The notes under the pieces were generated by a model. The model was not told the origin of the DNA, searched no databases, and saw only the letters and a list, made by a program, of their open reading frames with translations. This document shows, in pieces, positions 48,901 through 61,469 of a stretch of DNA of 64,000 nt (position 1 is the stretch's first letter; each line of letters opens with the position of its first letter). This stretch comes from Phoronis australis (lineage: Eukaryota; Phoronida; Phoronidae). The stretch covers positions 243,844 through 307,843 of the forward strand of contig NMRA01000155.1 in assembly GCA_002633005.1 (NCBI GenBank), in the 5' to 3' direction. The translations under genes were made by a program, and so were the position numbers.

Positions 48901-51900
48901 TCTCATTATTTTTTGTTATATATGAAGTTTCATGGCTTTGATCAGCCGGCATCAGTTGATCATCAGGCTAAATGGACTTTCATAGCAACCCCATTCGTCA
49001 TTTTTATGCCCCCACATATTTATATGTGGGTGCGTATCGTCGTCTCTTCCGGGCGTCTGGAGTTCGGCGACGTCCGCTGCAGTCTCTGTAAACCCCTTGA
49101 AGGATCTTCATGAGAATTGGTAGACGAATTCTTATGAAGCTGACATCAGAGGATTGCGGGTTGAAGACTAATCCAACTACTTGCCCTCTAATAGTAATTT
49201 TTCACATTTGCCTCTATGTCTTTGGAGTACCTAGGCGGTTGTTCATGAAATTTAGCAAATAGGTTTGTAATAAGGAAGTGGCAACGCTTTCCCGACTTGG
49301 ATCGGATATGACTTATTTGCGTCTTCTGGAGGCAATTTTAAATTTTTAGTACGGTTTTGACTCTCGCCTCTCTTTCCGTCAAGCCGCTCAAAAGATCGCT
49401 ATGAGACTGCTGATGACAAAGATTTTCGGATGGGTTCGACTACTCTGGTGACCCCCAGTGACAATGTTGTTTTTGTGTGTCTATGGCAGTACCTCATTAA
49501 TTCTTTGGAGGATCTTTGTGAAATTTGGCAGATGCTCCTATTAAGATCCTTACGGATGACGACAAATTCACACCAATTCGACTGCAAGTGTGTTCCCTAT
49601 TGGCAATTTTATCCATACCATTTTCGGAGGGATTCAAATATTCTGCGCCACCTAGTGGTCATGCTTATGATTTCGACTTCGTTTTTAGCTTCCGCCTCTT
49701 TATCCGCCAAACTGCTCAAAGGAGGATTATGAGTCGTAGCAGTTGTGATCTTGATGACGAGACCATGACTTACATGTACGTTCTCCGTATGTCTTACACC
49801 TATGGCGATCCCTATCGGTAATCATGTATTTTATGGCTGTAGCTCCCGATTCCTTCGCAGGATGGTTGTGAAATTTTGAGATATTTTCCTTTAGATGTGA
49901 CCCAGTTCTTCGATGCTTTTCTTTTTTCATGAAATTTGGCAAACACGTTTCTATTTCTAATATAAAGTTGGCACCACCTGTCCAATTTGGGATGGATTCA
50001 GGCATTGAAGACGCTAAAAATCATCACCCCTAGAAGCACAACGATTGCGGCACATTTCATTTCAACGTTCCGCGTTGCTGTTGTTGCTTTTGACAAATTG
50101 TAGCTTCGACGTTAATTTTTATCAAAATGACTTGCCAGGTTTTGATGGTCGGTAACATAGGTATATTGTTGGATACACATCAGAGCCAGCAGATAATAAG
50201 ATTAGTGGTCAGTCTCATAGTATTAATGCATCTAATCAACATCTCTGCAGGTATATGGCATTTCAACGCATTGTGTTGCTCTTGCATCAAATTTCTTTGC
50301 AGCAATTTCAGTATCTCCCAGATTTCATTTGCCAATTTCTGAAATTGTTCATGTAGCACTGCACTCCGTAATGTACGTTTTAAAGACGAATGCCACCCGA
50401 TTTAATTAGTCATTTTGACGTCTTAATCGGTCTTTATCCACACCGCCTCGCATACGGACGACCTTACCTTGCCAAGAGGTGTCGCGTTAACCTGTGAGGA
50501 AGGTGAGAAACGACGCTAGCGACGTCAGTGGTTCATATGCAGAGTGAATGCCGCTATGTTGCAGTGTATCGTTCCGGTTTGTACGAACTGAGCAGCCGCG
50601 TGGAAAGCGAGTATATCGTTTTTTTTTACTTCCTCGAGAGTCCGAAAATGCTTCGGAAGTAGCTCATGGTAGTGAAGAATGAAATGTACGCTGTAAATAG
50701 CAAGTATGAGGCCGTGAAACATCTCCGTGTCTGTGGCCTGCAGACGACGTCGACAGTATCTCACGAATGCCCGGCTTACCAAATAACTCCATACGTTCCG
50801 TTGTCTTAGCTTGTTCACGGCGCCTCTCTAGTATTTCTTTATCACTGTATTCCTGTTCGAATTGATAGCGTGTAAAACTTAACGATCCACCTGCGAAGTC
50901 GGGACTGATGAGCCGCTCTAGCTCGTCCTAAGTCGGGATTGAGAGTTGCCATGTTTGGCGTTTATTACTGAGCGTTCTGTTTCAAGATGAATTATTCTCA
51001 CCCTAACCAATACTTATATAAAACTGAAACAAAGTCTGTCTCATTAGATGCAATTTGTAATGCCTTTGCAGTGTCCGTGAGTGCACGAAATGATTTGAGA
51101 AGCCAGCAATGAATAAATCACTGCGTTACCGGCTTTAGGTGCAATAAAACTAATTGACGGGACACCGAGGCCGTGTGAGCTCATGCTAATTTAGTGTTTG
51201 CTGGCAGAAACTGTTGTGAAACAACTCGATTTCCATCCCACGACCAGGTGTTAGGGGAATCTTTATTTACATTTACATTACTCAAATAATGATTATCAAT
51301 GTAAAACTTCTGCCTTGGCGGTGCTGTGGCCAAAGCGGAACGAATTCGCGGCCCCCAACGAGTAACTGAAGTAGATTTGCAGTTTCGTGGCTAATTCACT
51401 AGTATAGTATTTTCTTGACTGGAAGTTTAGTTTCCACTGAACTTTGGCTGGTTTGTTCGTGACGTCTGATCAGTTTCCGAGCCACTGGTCGGGATAACGA
51501 GTCAATCCGGCCGGCCGCGACGGGCCTGATCGGGCTCCGAGCCACTGGCCAGGATAACAAGCGTTTTGTGTTTAGAACTCAGAAAATCACAAGTCTAAAC
51601 AACACAGATCTAGGTTATCCTGTCTGTATCTCACGGAAAATACTTCGAAATTATCTCCGAACACACCCCAAGCTCCTGTTACGGACCTTATTGGCCTGCC
51701 GAACTTTGTACATGTAGGCTACGGTGTGTCCAAATACCAATAAATCCCGTAACAGTGAAATATAACAATACGTTTTTGTAAGAACTCGAAGCGATAAGCT
51801 GACACCAGTAATCCGTGTTGTGAACTGCTGAACAGAATGCATGTGAAACCGATGACGTAATTGGATAATTTCAACACCTCCGTCTGCCGTCAGGTGTCAG

Positions 51901-52871
51901 GTAACGCAACCGCACGTGTCGTTATGGAGTAGAACTACTCGATCTCAATTGATACAAATTAAGTTGTCTTTTGGGTGGCATGCTCCTTTAAATTCACTTT
52001 TGTTGCTCTTTCTAGTGAGTGGAATGTTGGGAAAATGAGCACTGTTTAAATCTTTGCCAGTTGTAGTGAATACAGTGGGCTCTTGGGAACGTCTTGTCTA
52101 TTTAATAACAATGTTTTACATGGAATGCTTGGATATGCAAAATTTCACTGGTTACCTGATCCTTTAATAGTCGTAGTCCCGTTCTTGGCAAAGACGATCG
52201 TTTTTTCTTGTAAGGAGTTATTGCAATCCAGGTAAATTCCACCTTAGTTCGATTTTGAGCATATTTTATCGAAGATCGTGCGCCCTTTCTCAGCAATGAC
52301 ACTTGTTGGTTGTGTTTTGTGATAGTGGAACGTTAGTGATCAAATTTGACATTTGTTTCTCTTAACATTAATCGACCACCAAAGTTTGAAAGGAACGCTT
52401 GTTACTTGCACAAATTTAAATGGATAATCTCTCAATCGCAAAGCATGTCTTTTCAACCACTTTCGTATAAATCACGACTTATTTCTCATTAATTTTGTTT
52501 TTGATTGCAGAGTAAATAAATTTCTGAAACTACTTCAAACTGCACAGTTTATGAATTTGATTTTAGCTTGTTAATAATGTATGCACAGGGTGGTCTTTGC
52601 TAAAGTTAGCGGTCTATTTCATTAAAAGAATTTTAATTCCGAAATTTAGTCTCCCGCTCCCAAGCTAAAGTTAGCGCATCACAGAAGTAAGAATTAATTA
52701 ATATAAAATGTCCCAGTAATTAGTAGTAATGAGTGTATTCTAAGATATTTTGTTCTTTTCCTGAAGCGGGTTTTGATTATTTTTCGGAAATAGTTATGCG
52801 GAGCCTAATACCAGATTTTTGACGTAAGCGTTCAGTCCCTTTTCAAGAAACAGAGAGTCCAGGCATCCTTA

Positions 52872-52929
<58 letters not shown>

Positions 52930-55900
52930 CTATATATATATATTTCACCCCTCCCGGCAATAGGTACAGACAGCTACCCGTCATGGTGTTCATACATGGA
53001 GGAGGTTACATCGCTGGTTCCAAAAACACGTATCTTGGCAATGGCTTGGTCCAGAGAGAGGTTATTTTGGTCGTAATAAACTATCGACTGGGTCCATTTG
53101 GGTTTTTGGCTACTGGTATGTATTGTTCATGGCTGTACTTGTAAGCATATGATTGCCTTTGTTCTGTAAGGTTTCCAGTTACAAGAAATAGAAAAAGTCA
53201 ACATTTTTTAAAATGTCTCCTGTCAACTTTGTTACCAAGAGTGACAGCCCTGTGCATGCTTCATTTAGTTCCCAATCACGTGCTTTTAGGGAGAGCATGA
53301 AAATCGGATTAGCCTTTTTAAGCAATCGACTTCAGGTTCCGGTGACTGATCAAATGAAATGAAGATTTCAAAACTTAGTATTTTTATTAGCGTGTTTGAC
53401 AGTTCGAAAACCGGTCTGTCATACCTGTTTCCCAGATTCCAGTAAACTTATCTCAATCGCGGCAGCTGTACACATGCGTAATTACGTAGAGCACCAGTTC
53501 AAAAACGAGGCGGTACTAGGTCTTCACAAACAACAGAGAGTAATATTTTTACATCGTTCTGAACACGTATCAACCAATATTATTTCACAGTTATATTCCT
53601 AACAGGAGACAAGGCTTCAATAGGTAATTACGGTCTAATGGATCAACATGTGGCTCTGAAGTGGGTGAAGGAAAACATTGGGCACTTTGGAGGTGATCCT
53701 GATGAAGTTACTATATTTGGAGAATCAGCTGGAGCCGGAAGTGTTATGTTCCAAGTCATTGCACCCATCAATAGAGGAATATTTAAACGAGCCATTCTTG
53801 AGAGTGGTGGCACCGAATGCCCATGGTCACTCGTCAACAACGAAACAGCCCTTGCAAACATGAAAAAGCTGGCGGCTAAATTGAACTGTTCCTCAAGAAG
53901 CACTCACATGATGGTGAATTGCCTGAAGCGAATTGACGCCATGGATGTCATTATGGTGACTGCGGGAGACTTTCTGAACCCTGATAATATGAGCCCTGTC
54001 GTAGATGGTCATTTCATTACAAAATCACCGGAGCAGATGTACAAAGATGGCGTAGCAAGAAATATAACCGTTATGTCGGGACGAACGAGGCACGAGGGTT
54101 ACATGTATATTACTTACCCAGAACAAGTACTACAAGAAACTCGTATGGAGGATAAAAGTCCGTCCTTTGCCAAAGCATTCGACTTCTATTACTCTGATGT
54201 CATTAAGACTGTTAAAAGTGGACTTAAAGACAAGGAGAGCATATTGCAATTTACCGACTTTGTGACAGACTCTCAATTTTCGCATTGCATTGAGAAAGAC
54301 GCCAATCTACATGTTAGGTAAGAAAACGACTATGGTTGTGAAGAGATATCTTAGTAATGACCAACTGAAATGAAAATTAAATTAGCTGTTAGCACTTGGA
54401 GAGGATTATCATTTATTTATTTCAAGGTGAGATATATAAAAGTAAAGGTTAGCGACAAATCAAAGTGACCGGAAGAGAATATTCTACAGTATGTTCTCAA
54501 CCAACTTTATTCTGCTCGTCGACAAGTTTGTCCATTAGATACATGCAGATGATTTTCAGAAGACATTTGAAACTGCGTAGGATGAGTTGATACGGCAGTT
54601 TCTCTTCTGGAAGTTGAACAGTCCGTAACATTTCTTTGAAGATGCACTAAGTAGTTCCTTGACATGTGGAGTTCGTTCCGCAGACCAAAGTATTCCGCCA
54701 TAGAGCGAGATAACGCAAGACCGTGTAAAAGTAGATGGGTGGAAAGCAATTCACTCGCGCACTAGCTGAATGTAACTTACATTCTAGCAAAACAACAATT
54801 GGTCTGCGAGGGTAGACTGGCGAATTATGAGACAAAAACCATGAATTAGGGGTTAGAATTCGCTGCCTTCCTTCCATAAGCTTAGATTTCTTTCCGCAAG
54901 ACAATGCCATGCATGAGTTTGTTTAAAATTGTCAAATTCGTCGAATCGCTGACACCCGGGTAGTTGTTACGACACTCCCTTCAAACTATTATGGCCTGCA
55001 CCAAAACGACTTACTTAATTTTAAGAAAGAGATAAGCGATCGGCACTTCAATTTGAAGTCGTCGAAAACTCGTGCCCTTATTTGGAATGTGATAATTGAA
55101 ATGAGATGCTTATCGCTGAGCATTAGTATGGAGCATGGAACAGTTTGGGTTTTTTTAACCTCATATTATCTCTCGAGGGGTTTCATAGATGTACATGTCC
55201 GAACTTCAATCATACCAGCAAAGAAATTTATTTCATCAAAATACTTGTCAGAAACACGGCCTCAGCCTAGCGTGACCCAACAGCCGTACGCTACTTCAGT
55301 TTTAAATTCTTTGTCTACCTCTTGATGTACAGTTATCTCTTGTTTAAGCCTGTTGTCACTGGGAGTATCTTAGTTTGTATTCTCCTTTTTTTAGAGTTAC
55401 GTGACTTGTAGTTATGATCAGAGTTCGCACACGCACAGATATGATACACCTCCAAGGAACACATTAAGGTAGCAAAAATAACTGAGGTGTTCCTGATGAC
55501 GCAATAATGTCTGATTTTGAAAGTAAGCCAAAGCCTATCGCATGTCGATTTCATTCTCTATGGCGTACGTCTACTTGATGCCGGAACTTCACTGGGTGGA
55601 TTTCTAATTTACATTATCTTTTGTTTCAGCAACGGAGGCAAATTATACATGTTCATCTTTAACTTCCATGCTGGTATATCTCTCTTTACGAATTCCACAA
55701 CCCCGGACTTCATATACGGATCGCATGGTGACGAGCTGGCGTACGTGTTCGGCAGTGCGTGCGTAAGCATGCCAGAGTTTGAATCAGTGACATCATTTTC
55801 CGGAAAGACCAAAAGCGATATCACCATGTGCCATGCAATGATGGACATGTGGACTAACTTTGCCTACACCGGGTAAGATATCCATAAGATCCGCCATCTG

Positions 55901-56709
55901 CACAAAAACAGTTTTGGTTTAGGCCACTCACTATTGTAAAACAGGAGCTCTTGTTACTGAGATAGATTAGAATCTGACAAATGAACAAGTTGTGGCCAGT
56001 TTTGCGTTAAGAGTTTTAAATCAAAATTTAGAGCGGCATTTAACTGTGGATAAATCCACTATCCGTAATCTCGGGTAAGTTACCTTGCAACTGTTCTGAA
56101 CTGGTGTCTTATTCAAAAATAAGTGGGATAATCCAGGTTAACGAGTCTGGTGACAACGAATAACAAATAACTAGGCGTGTCTTCTTCTTCTCGTCCAAAA
56201 ACTACTTAAGCAAGCTGAGACATTGCAGTGTTATAACGGAAGTCTGATGAAATTGAAGTTAAGTTAGAACTGATGGGGATTATAGCAGTTTTAACTTTTC
56301 GCTGAAAAATTAAAGCTGTTGACAGTTTCTCCTTAACTTTGTATTAACTTTCCTTCGTCATTGATTGCTTCAGTTTGCAGGGCGTGTAAAACAAATATCA
56401 GAAGTAACATATGCTTGCATTTGAACATTTCTCATCAATCGTTTATTGTTTGTACGTTTCAGACATCCTTTTATGGGCAGACGACATTTCAATTTGCATT
56501 GGCCTCAGTACAAAATGGATAAACGATACATCTTCAATATCAACGAAAATCTGACCATGTCATCTGGCGACGACCTCATAGTTTCACCCCATGGCAATCC
56601 AGAGCTGTTCCGTCCCAAGAAGATCGAGTTCTGGAATAAGTTAGCACCGAAACTCAAGAAAATCGACATGCCCATGCCATGCAATGCGACAACTAATGGG
56701 ATGACCTAG
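44521..56709 (+). CDS. Two-domain carboxylesterase, inactive + active domain, gene B
   Basis: Exons 44521-45950, 46502-46791, 48359-48599, 52964-53115, 53606-54317, 55630-55872 and 56463-56709 have exactly the lengths and phases of gene A and again give 1104 codons plus TAG. I start at 44521, the Met that aligns with genes A and C; an in-frame ATG at 44491 would add ten residues before the signal peptide. Domain 1 carries the same three substitutions (Gly211, Gly332, Ala447) and QDGG loop; domain 2 keeps HGGG, Ser745, Glu868 and His974. About 25 residues differ from gene A in domain 1 and about 20 in domain 2. From residue 361 to 477 the two genes differ by five bases, all synonymous. Intron 3 is 1.5 kb longer because of a TIR element (50385-51986). 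Confidence 0.9.
46203..46210. repeat. TACATGTA, present in gene B intron 1 and absent in gene A
   Basis: Gene B reads gaaagTACATGTAactttg; gene A at about 24480 reads gaaagTAactttg. Confidence 0.9.
46502..46791 (+). CDS. Gene B exon 2: end of domain 1 and first strand of domain 2
   Basis: 290 bp. The acceptor is tttttag instead of ttttcag. Same domain junction as in gene A. Confidence 0.9.
46792..48358 (+). other. Intron 2 of gene B
   Basis: 1567 bp with no element recognised. TACATGTA at 47336 is not in gene A. Confidence 0.7.
48359..48599 (+). CDS. Gene B exon 3: N-terminal part of active domain 2
   Basis: 241 bp. Three residues differ from gene A (Ser to Arg, Met to Thr, Ala to Glu). 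Confidence 0.9.
48955..50000 (+). repeat. Reiterated ~150-bp repeat in intron 3 of gene B
   Basis: Same degenerate units as in gene A. The left end keeps a clear palindrome, cccacatatttatatgtggg, at about 49013-49032, which is lost in gene A and present in part at 14930. TACATGTA at 49771 is missing from gene A. Confidence 0.55.
50385..51986. mobile_element. 1.6-kb TIR DNA transposon in intron 3 of gene B
   Basis: Gene A, without the element, reads gtacgttttaaattcac. Gene B reads gtacgttttaaa, then 1602 bp, then tttaaattcac, so the insertion duplicated TTTAAA (or its core TTAA). The ends are inverted: gacgaatgccaccc on the left and ggagcatgccaccc for the reverse complement of the right. The left half is related to the THAP-encoding partial elements at 33916 and 57246, with a more decayed THAP segment at about 50540-50740; no transposase catalytic domain is readable. 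TTAA targets together with a THAP domain recall the Kolobok superfamily; this is inference. Confidence 0.88.
52874..52943. repeat. (AC)n-(TA)n microsatellite before exon 4 of gene B
   Basis: About 23 AC units followed by TA repeats, ending about 20 bp before the acceptor of exon 4. Gene A has a much shorter mixed repeat. Confidence 0.95.
52964..53115 (+). CDS. Gene B exon 4: oxyanion loop of domain 2
   Basis: 152 bp. HGGG intact; Thr-Val after HGGGY in gene A is Ile-Ala here. Confidence 0.92.
53606..54317 (+). CDS. Gene B exon 5: nucleophile Ser and acid Glu of domain 2
   Basis: 712 bp. GESAG and RHEG intact; about 13 residues differ from gene A. Confidence 0.93.
55630..55872 (+). CDS. Gene B exon 6: catalytic His of domain 2
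   Basis: 243 bp. [11 protein letters not shown] intact. Confidence 0.92.
56463..56709 (+). CDS. Gene B exon 7: C-terminus
   Basis: 247 bp ending TAG. Nearly identical to gene A exon 7. Confidence 0.92.
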
Positions 56710-57245
56710 TTAACCGAGGTGGTGTATTCCTTGCATTGAAGGAACAATATTTGGCTATGCACCCATGACATATTCGTCTGATAGATATGAATATTCTTTG
56801 AAGAAAAAGAATTTTATAAGTGGAATATTTTCTTCTTTTTGCAATCCACTGAGAAACAAGTAGTAAACTTGTTGAAGATAAGATTTTTAAGAACGCAACA
56901 TCAAATTTAATTTCATACTAATTTTTTCCATCAACTCATGCTGCGCCATAGGATTTCATTTTTATGGTAGAGTCGATACTTACGTTATGTATGACCATGT
57001 CTGGGTTCACAGCATTTTTTAATGCTGCAGATATTCTAGAATACAGTGGAATGTAACTTTGAACCTGAGTCTTCAATACAAAAGCAAAAAAGTCAAATTC
57101 AAAATTGCATATTTACAAGTTTCAATTTCAGCGTCAATTCTTTAATGCACATATACAAGCCCCTATCGTAACATCTAACTTTTGGTTTGCACCGCTTCAT
57201 GTCATTAGAATCTCCTGTTCTAACAAGTGTATCGTTTTCTTCAAA
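56710..57245. other. 3' flank of gene B
   Basis: Probable 3' UTR, nearly identical to 33380-33915. No canonical AATAAA was seen. Confidence 0.5.
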
Positions 57246-57975
57246 GGAAAATGCCACCCGATTTAATTAGTCTTTTATACCCTGTCAATCGGTCTATATC
57301 CACATCGCCTCGTTACCTTGCTGAGAGGTGTTGCGTTAACCTGTAAGGAAGGTGAGAAGCGACGTCAGTGCTTAATCTGCAGAGTGAATGCCGCTAAATT
57401 GCGGTGCATCGTTCCCGCTTGTCCGAACAATGAAGCTGCGAGGAAAGCGGTTATATCGTTTTGTCGACTTCCTCCAGAGCCCGAAATGCTTAAGAAGTGG
57501 CTTGGGGGTAGTGAAAACTGAATGAAAAGTATGCTGTGAATAGCAAGTACGTTATGAGGCCGTGAAACAGCTCCGTGTCTGTGGCCGGCATTTCGTCGAC
57601 ACTGATTTCCGTCTGACGAATGCCGGCTTGTTCCAAAGAAATATCCATACGTTCCGTTGCCTGTGCATGTTCACGGCGCCTCTTCAGTATTTCTTGATCA
57701 GTGTATTCTGCTTCGTCGTATGAGCTCTCGTGTCTAACTCGGGATTGCCAGTTGCCACGTTGACTTACGTTTATTCTTCTGCGTTCTGTTTCATAATGAA
57801 TTATTCTCAGTCGAACCAGTGTTTCTGAAACAAATTCTGCCTCATTAGATACAATTTGTAATGCTTTTGGAGTATTCATGAGTGCAAATTTTTGAGAAGC
57901 CAGCAATGAATAAACCACTGCGTTACCAGATTTAGATGCAATAAAGGTAATTGACCAGGCACCGCGGCCGTGTGA
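57246..57975 (+). mobile_element. Partial THAP-type TIR element downstream of gene B
   Basis: Counterpart of 33916-34645, with the same terminus and the same loss of its right half. Confidence 0.65.
57318..57620 (+). pseudogene. Broken THAP zinc-finger fragment, unit 2
   Basis: The first half of the finger is open through CIVPAC, FCRLP and KKWLGG, better kept than in unit 1. It then stops (TGA at about 57519), and VCGRHF follows in another frame. An overlapping minus-strand frame (57490-57918) covers the second half; I cannot support it as a gene. Confidence 0.6.
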
Positions 57976-58264
57976 TTGCAGTACGTTTCGTGTTGATTGG
58001 ATACGAATAAAGAAACAAAAATATTACAAAAACAAAAAGATATTCATGGAAAGGAGATTTTTCATTTCACCAAGTAATAAGGATTTTTTGTCTTTTCTCT
58101 ACGCCTGCTTTACTATTACTGATTAAGTAGTTGTTCAGACCATGTGGCTGATGAGGCGTACATGAGTCATGGATCGTCTGATTCTAGACCAGTCTGCGTT
58201 CTTTTTAAAAACAAGCTGTCATGATACAAACCGTAATTTTGTGATGATGAACTTCACTATAGAC

Positions 58265-58432
58265 CTTATTCACGCAGTCGCCATTTCAGTAGTTAGCCTC
58301 TTTTTAGGTTCAAAGGCATAAATACTAGAAAGCACGCCAAAAAATCACGCTTTGCGCTGTGATTAAGCTCTGAATGCATCGTTTTTAAGACCTATAACGA
58401 GGCTTACTTTAAAATGGCGACTGCGTGTATAA
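58265..58432. mobile_element. MITE with inverted ends, unit 2
   Basis: Copy of 34936-35119 with a small internal deletion. The inverted ends remain readable. Confidence 0.7.
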
Positions 58433-58980
58433 TTTGTAAGCAAGTAAATGGGCTTCTGATTAATTCATATGCTCCAAATTATAACACTTCATCGTTGCTC
58501 AAAACAATCGATGATATTCCTTAAGTGACAGATATAGTTCATGCGATATGTGGGGACCAGCTCAGAAGTTTGAGAAAGATTGGTAAACTATATGCGACTC
58601 AACAACACACAGGGCGAGGTAATTAAAATGACTTCGCCCCTGGTTTATACCTCTCCTCTACATTCATTTTAGTATATCCCTGATGTCTCCACCATCCTGC
58701 TGAAAAGAATACTTTCTGGAAGAAAACTAGTCATGGAGATTCAATAATTCCCTTTAGTATATTGCTGGTGTTAACTTTGTAGAGAAAACCATTATCAGCG
58801 TTAATGAGCAAAATGCAACTGTGCTTTGAAACAACGATGATCTATTGGCTATTTCAATTTAATTTCGTGTGAAGAAATTGGCCCAACGTTACAAAAATGA
58901 CTGTTTAGAAAAAGAATTGTGTTTTCTAGTGAAATTAACTAAAAACAGACATTGCAAAAATTCTCAAACAAACCTAAAAA

Positions 58981-59835
58981 GAGTCTGATCTCCAGTTTTG
59001 AGATACGATAATCCGAAGTTAGCCAAATTTTAGCATGTTGGGGTCCTACACATAACCTTAATGTGAGATTGTTTCACAAACAAATTGATAAACGAACATT
59101 TTGGAACACGTATGTGTATATTATTATTTTATGATTAACTGTGCTAAATTAAGGAATTCGTTGAGCCTATAAAACGTTGTTCATACTTTCCAATAGAAAT
59201 CTCTCACAACCGTATTTTACACGTGTTGGGTGTTCGATAGAGAATGCACTCGAACACAATTACGGAGAGGGTGTAATCGGAAACCTGTTTGTACAACTCC
59301 ATGGAAGTGTATATTCTGCTTTTTGCCGTTGCCACATTCGATTCCAATAGCAGGAGAACGTTTCTGTCTGTTGAAAGTGATAACGACAGACAACAGAGCC
59401 CTCTTCCAACTCTTGAATTAGCTTTTCAGATGAAAAGGCTAGAGGTCAGTCATCAGCCAAGATAGTCATCAAGTCAATTGCAAAATGGATATTTTTGTGG
59501 TTTGATTTTGTGGTTAGATATAAAACGTTTGGTTAGAAAAGTTGAGTTATTAATGATGAAGCAATTAACGTACCCTTTAATGTCCAGGGTAGTTTATTAA
59601 CGAACGGAGACTTTCTTAGCACTTCAGTCTGTTGTAAATCCCTGACAAACATCTGGTTCTTGACTGGTCAATTAGTGATGAGGCCGACCGGTTTGTTTAA
59701 ACCTGTTGAGCTTCATAATTCAGATGATAAACGCCGGGACAGAAAAGTTACCATTTCTCACTGCACATGTCACTCACCATATATGTTTTGTTTTGGTTAC
59801 AGTGCAATTGAACACAGCTGTGCACTATGGCTAAA
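58981..59835 (+). repeat. Array block R1, unit 3 copy
   Basis: Nearly identical to 35671-36540 and marks the start of the third unit. Confidence 0.85.
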
Positions 59836-59854
59836 TTATGTTGATAGAGAAAGG

Positions 59855-59862
59855 TACATGTA
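59855..59862. repeat. TACATGTA, present in unit 3 and absent in unit 2
   Basis: Unit 3 reads gaaaggTACATGTAgacatg; unit 2 reads gaaaggTAgacatg. Confidence 0.9.
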
Positions 59863-60127
59863 GACATGCTCTTGTGGACCAAAAATACAGTGTGTGTTGT
59901 TTCTGTGTGTCATTAATTGCAGATTGATACCATTTCACATGTGTTTTTAAAAAGTACTGTGAGAGCTTCATTTATGGTGCTGGCGTGAACCAAATTAACA
60001 TGAATTTGTAAAGCTAATGAAAATGTCGGAGACTATTGCTCAGATTAATCTAATGAAATTTGTATTTCACGCCACTACCCTCAGAGTTATCCTGTAAATT
60101 TGTAACATGTGGGCCAAGACCTTTTAG

Positions 60128-60222
60128 GAGTAAAAAGAAACGCCAGTATATCACCATCTATTTCATTTCAACATTTAATAATGTTGAATCCAATAGATGA
60201 TGATATAGTAGCATTTGGTTTT
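60128..60222. repeat. Decayed copy of the 95-bp hairpin
   Basis: Same position in the unit as 36847-36941. Changes in the two arms do not compensate each other. Confidence 0.6.
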
Positions 60223-61461
60223 CCTTTGTTTTTGTGATGTTCCTTGACGGATTTAAATGAAATTCGGTAAATGATATATATTTGTTTTTGGATAGATTCG
60301 GCGTATTTTGCGCCATCTCGAAGCCAAAGTTTTGATGACACAAATAATAGGCGGACTTAGGGGGGTCAGCCCCCCTGGCAGTCGCAAAAAAAATAAAACT
60401 GCAAGAGCGCCATCGTTTTCGTTTTTTATTCCTCCATTTGGTAAAACGTCTGCATACCCAGAAATGAGAGTCCCCTAGATTGTAGCCTGGACGCACGCAT
60501 GCAATCGTACTTTCCGCGATTACCGAACACGAAATGGTGGGTCCCCCCATATGATATCCTATATCCGCCACTGCAAATAAGCAGTCATGGAAGTGCACCA
60601 TTTGTGGTGCATTTATGGGCGCATTTCAGAGCTCCGCGTTGCTCTTGTCTTTTCTTAGATTGATCTTGGAAAGGGGAGAATTGCCATCGCGCTTCAACCA
60701 ATATTTGTCTAGTTTATCCAACTTTATCCCGTCGAGTTGAGGCCCTCAGCACAGCAGTAATACGTCGTTGGTATTGGGAGGACGAATAGAGTACTGCAGC
60801 CGAGAACAACTTGTTAATAATATGGCAACAACAAAGTGAATGTAATTTTCCAATGGCGTGTGTGAGGATATAAATAATGCTTGTGAGATATTGGAACACA
60901 GTGAGATTTAAGCGTCGTTGAGTAATATAGAACGGCCCTATGGTCGGTAAAATATGAGATCTGAGCTCACGTTATTACAGAAAAATCCAATCTCTATTCA
61001 GAATGTGCTTTTAAGAAGTATTTTTGAGTGGAGTCATGATATATTGTCGATTTCTACGACATGTTGTTTGACAGTTGTTGGTGAGCCGACTCGTAGACGA
61101 GCCTGTCTCGCCATCTGGTGGCTGTCGAAGTGTAATATCTCTTGCACCCAAATGACTTGGAGATAATTATTAAACAATATTGAAATTACGCTTAAGACTT
61201 TGAATATGATTAACAAACTACGAAAGGCCAATTTGGTTTTAACAAGAGACCATTTTTATTTTTATAAGAGATTTTTTATCGATTTCTCAATCTGCCTGCC
61301 AGCACTCGAAAATTTTTGTATTCGTTTTGTGCGAGACAATTCGATTGTTGACTAGTATCACACATCAATATACACGATTGTACTTTTGTTTAAGTACCCA
61401 TGTCCTTTATCATTTCAGTAAGTACACATCGTGAGTTGAGTTGAAGTGGCAGTGGTTATTG

Positions 61462-61469
61462 TTTAAAAG
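61462..61469 (+). promoter_or_regulatory. TATA-like TTTAAAAG upstream of PAN gene 3
   Basis: Conserved octamer in the block gtttaaaagctcg, 106 bp before the ATG. Confidence 0.3.

Larger units (their letters stand above)
59836..61100. other. Intergenic between R1 and PAN gene 3
   Basis: No gene supported. TACATGTA at 59855 is missing from the unit 2 counterpart (36562). A decayed copy of the hairpin lies at 60128-60222. Confidence 0.5.

Noticed and set aside
52874-52943. Regular repeats as a CRISPR-like or satellite array
   Set aside because: It is a plain dinucleotide microsatellite, and the window is eukaryotic.
57490-57918. 142-codon minus-strand frame rich in charged residues
   Set aside because: It overlaps the second half of a THAP finger on the other strand and is interrupted in the unit 1 copy. 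I could not support it as a gene, although its composition is less random than most.
60158-60601. 147-codon minus-strand frame
   Set aside because: It lies over repeats and a decayed hairpin, is not open in the unit 2 counterpart, and has no recognisable family.
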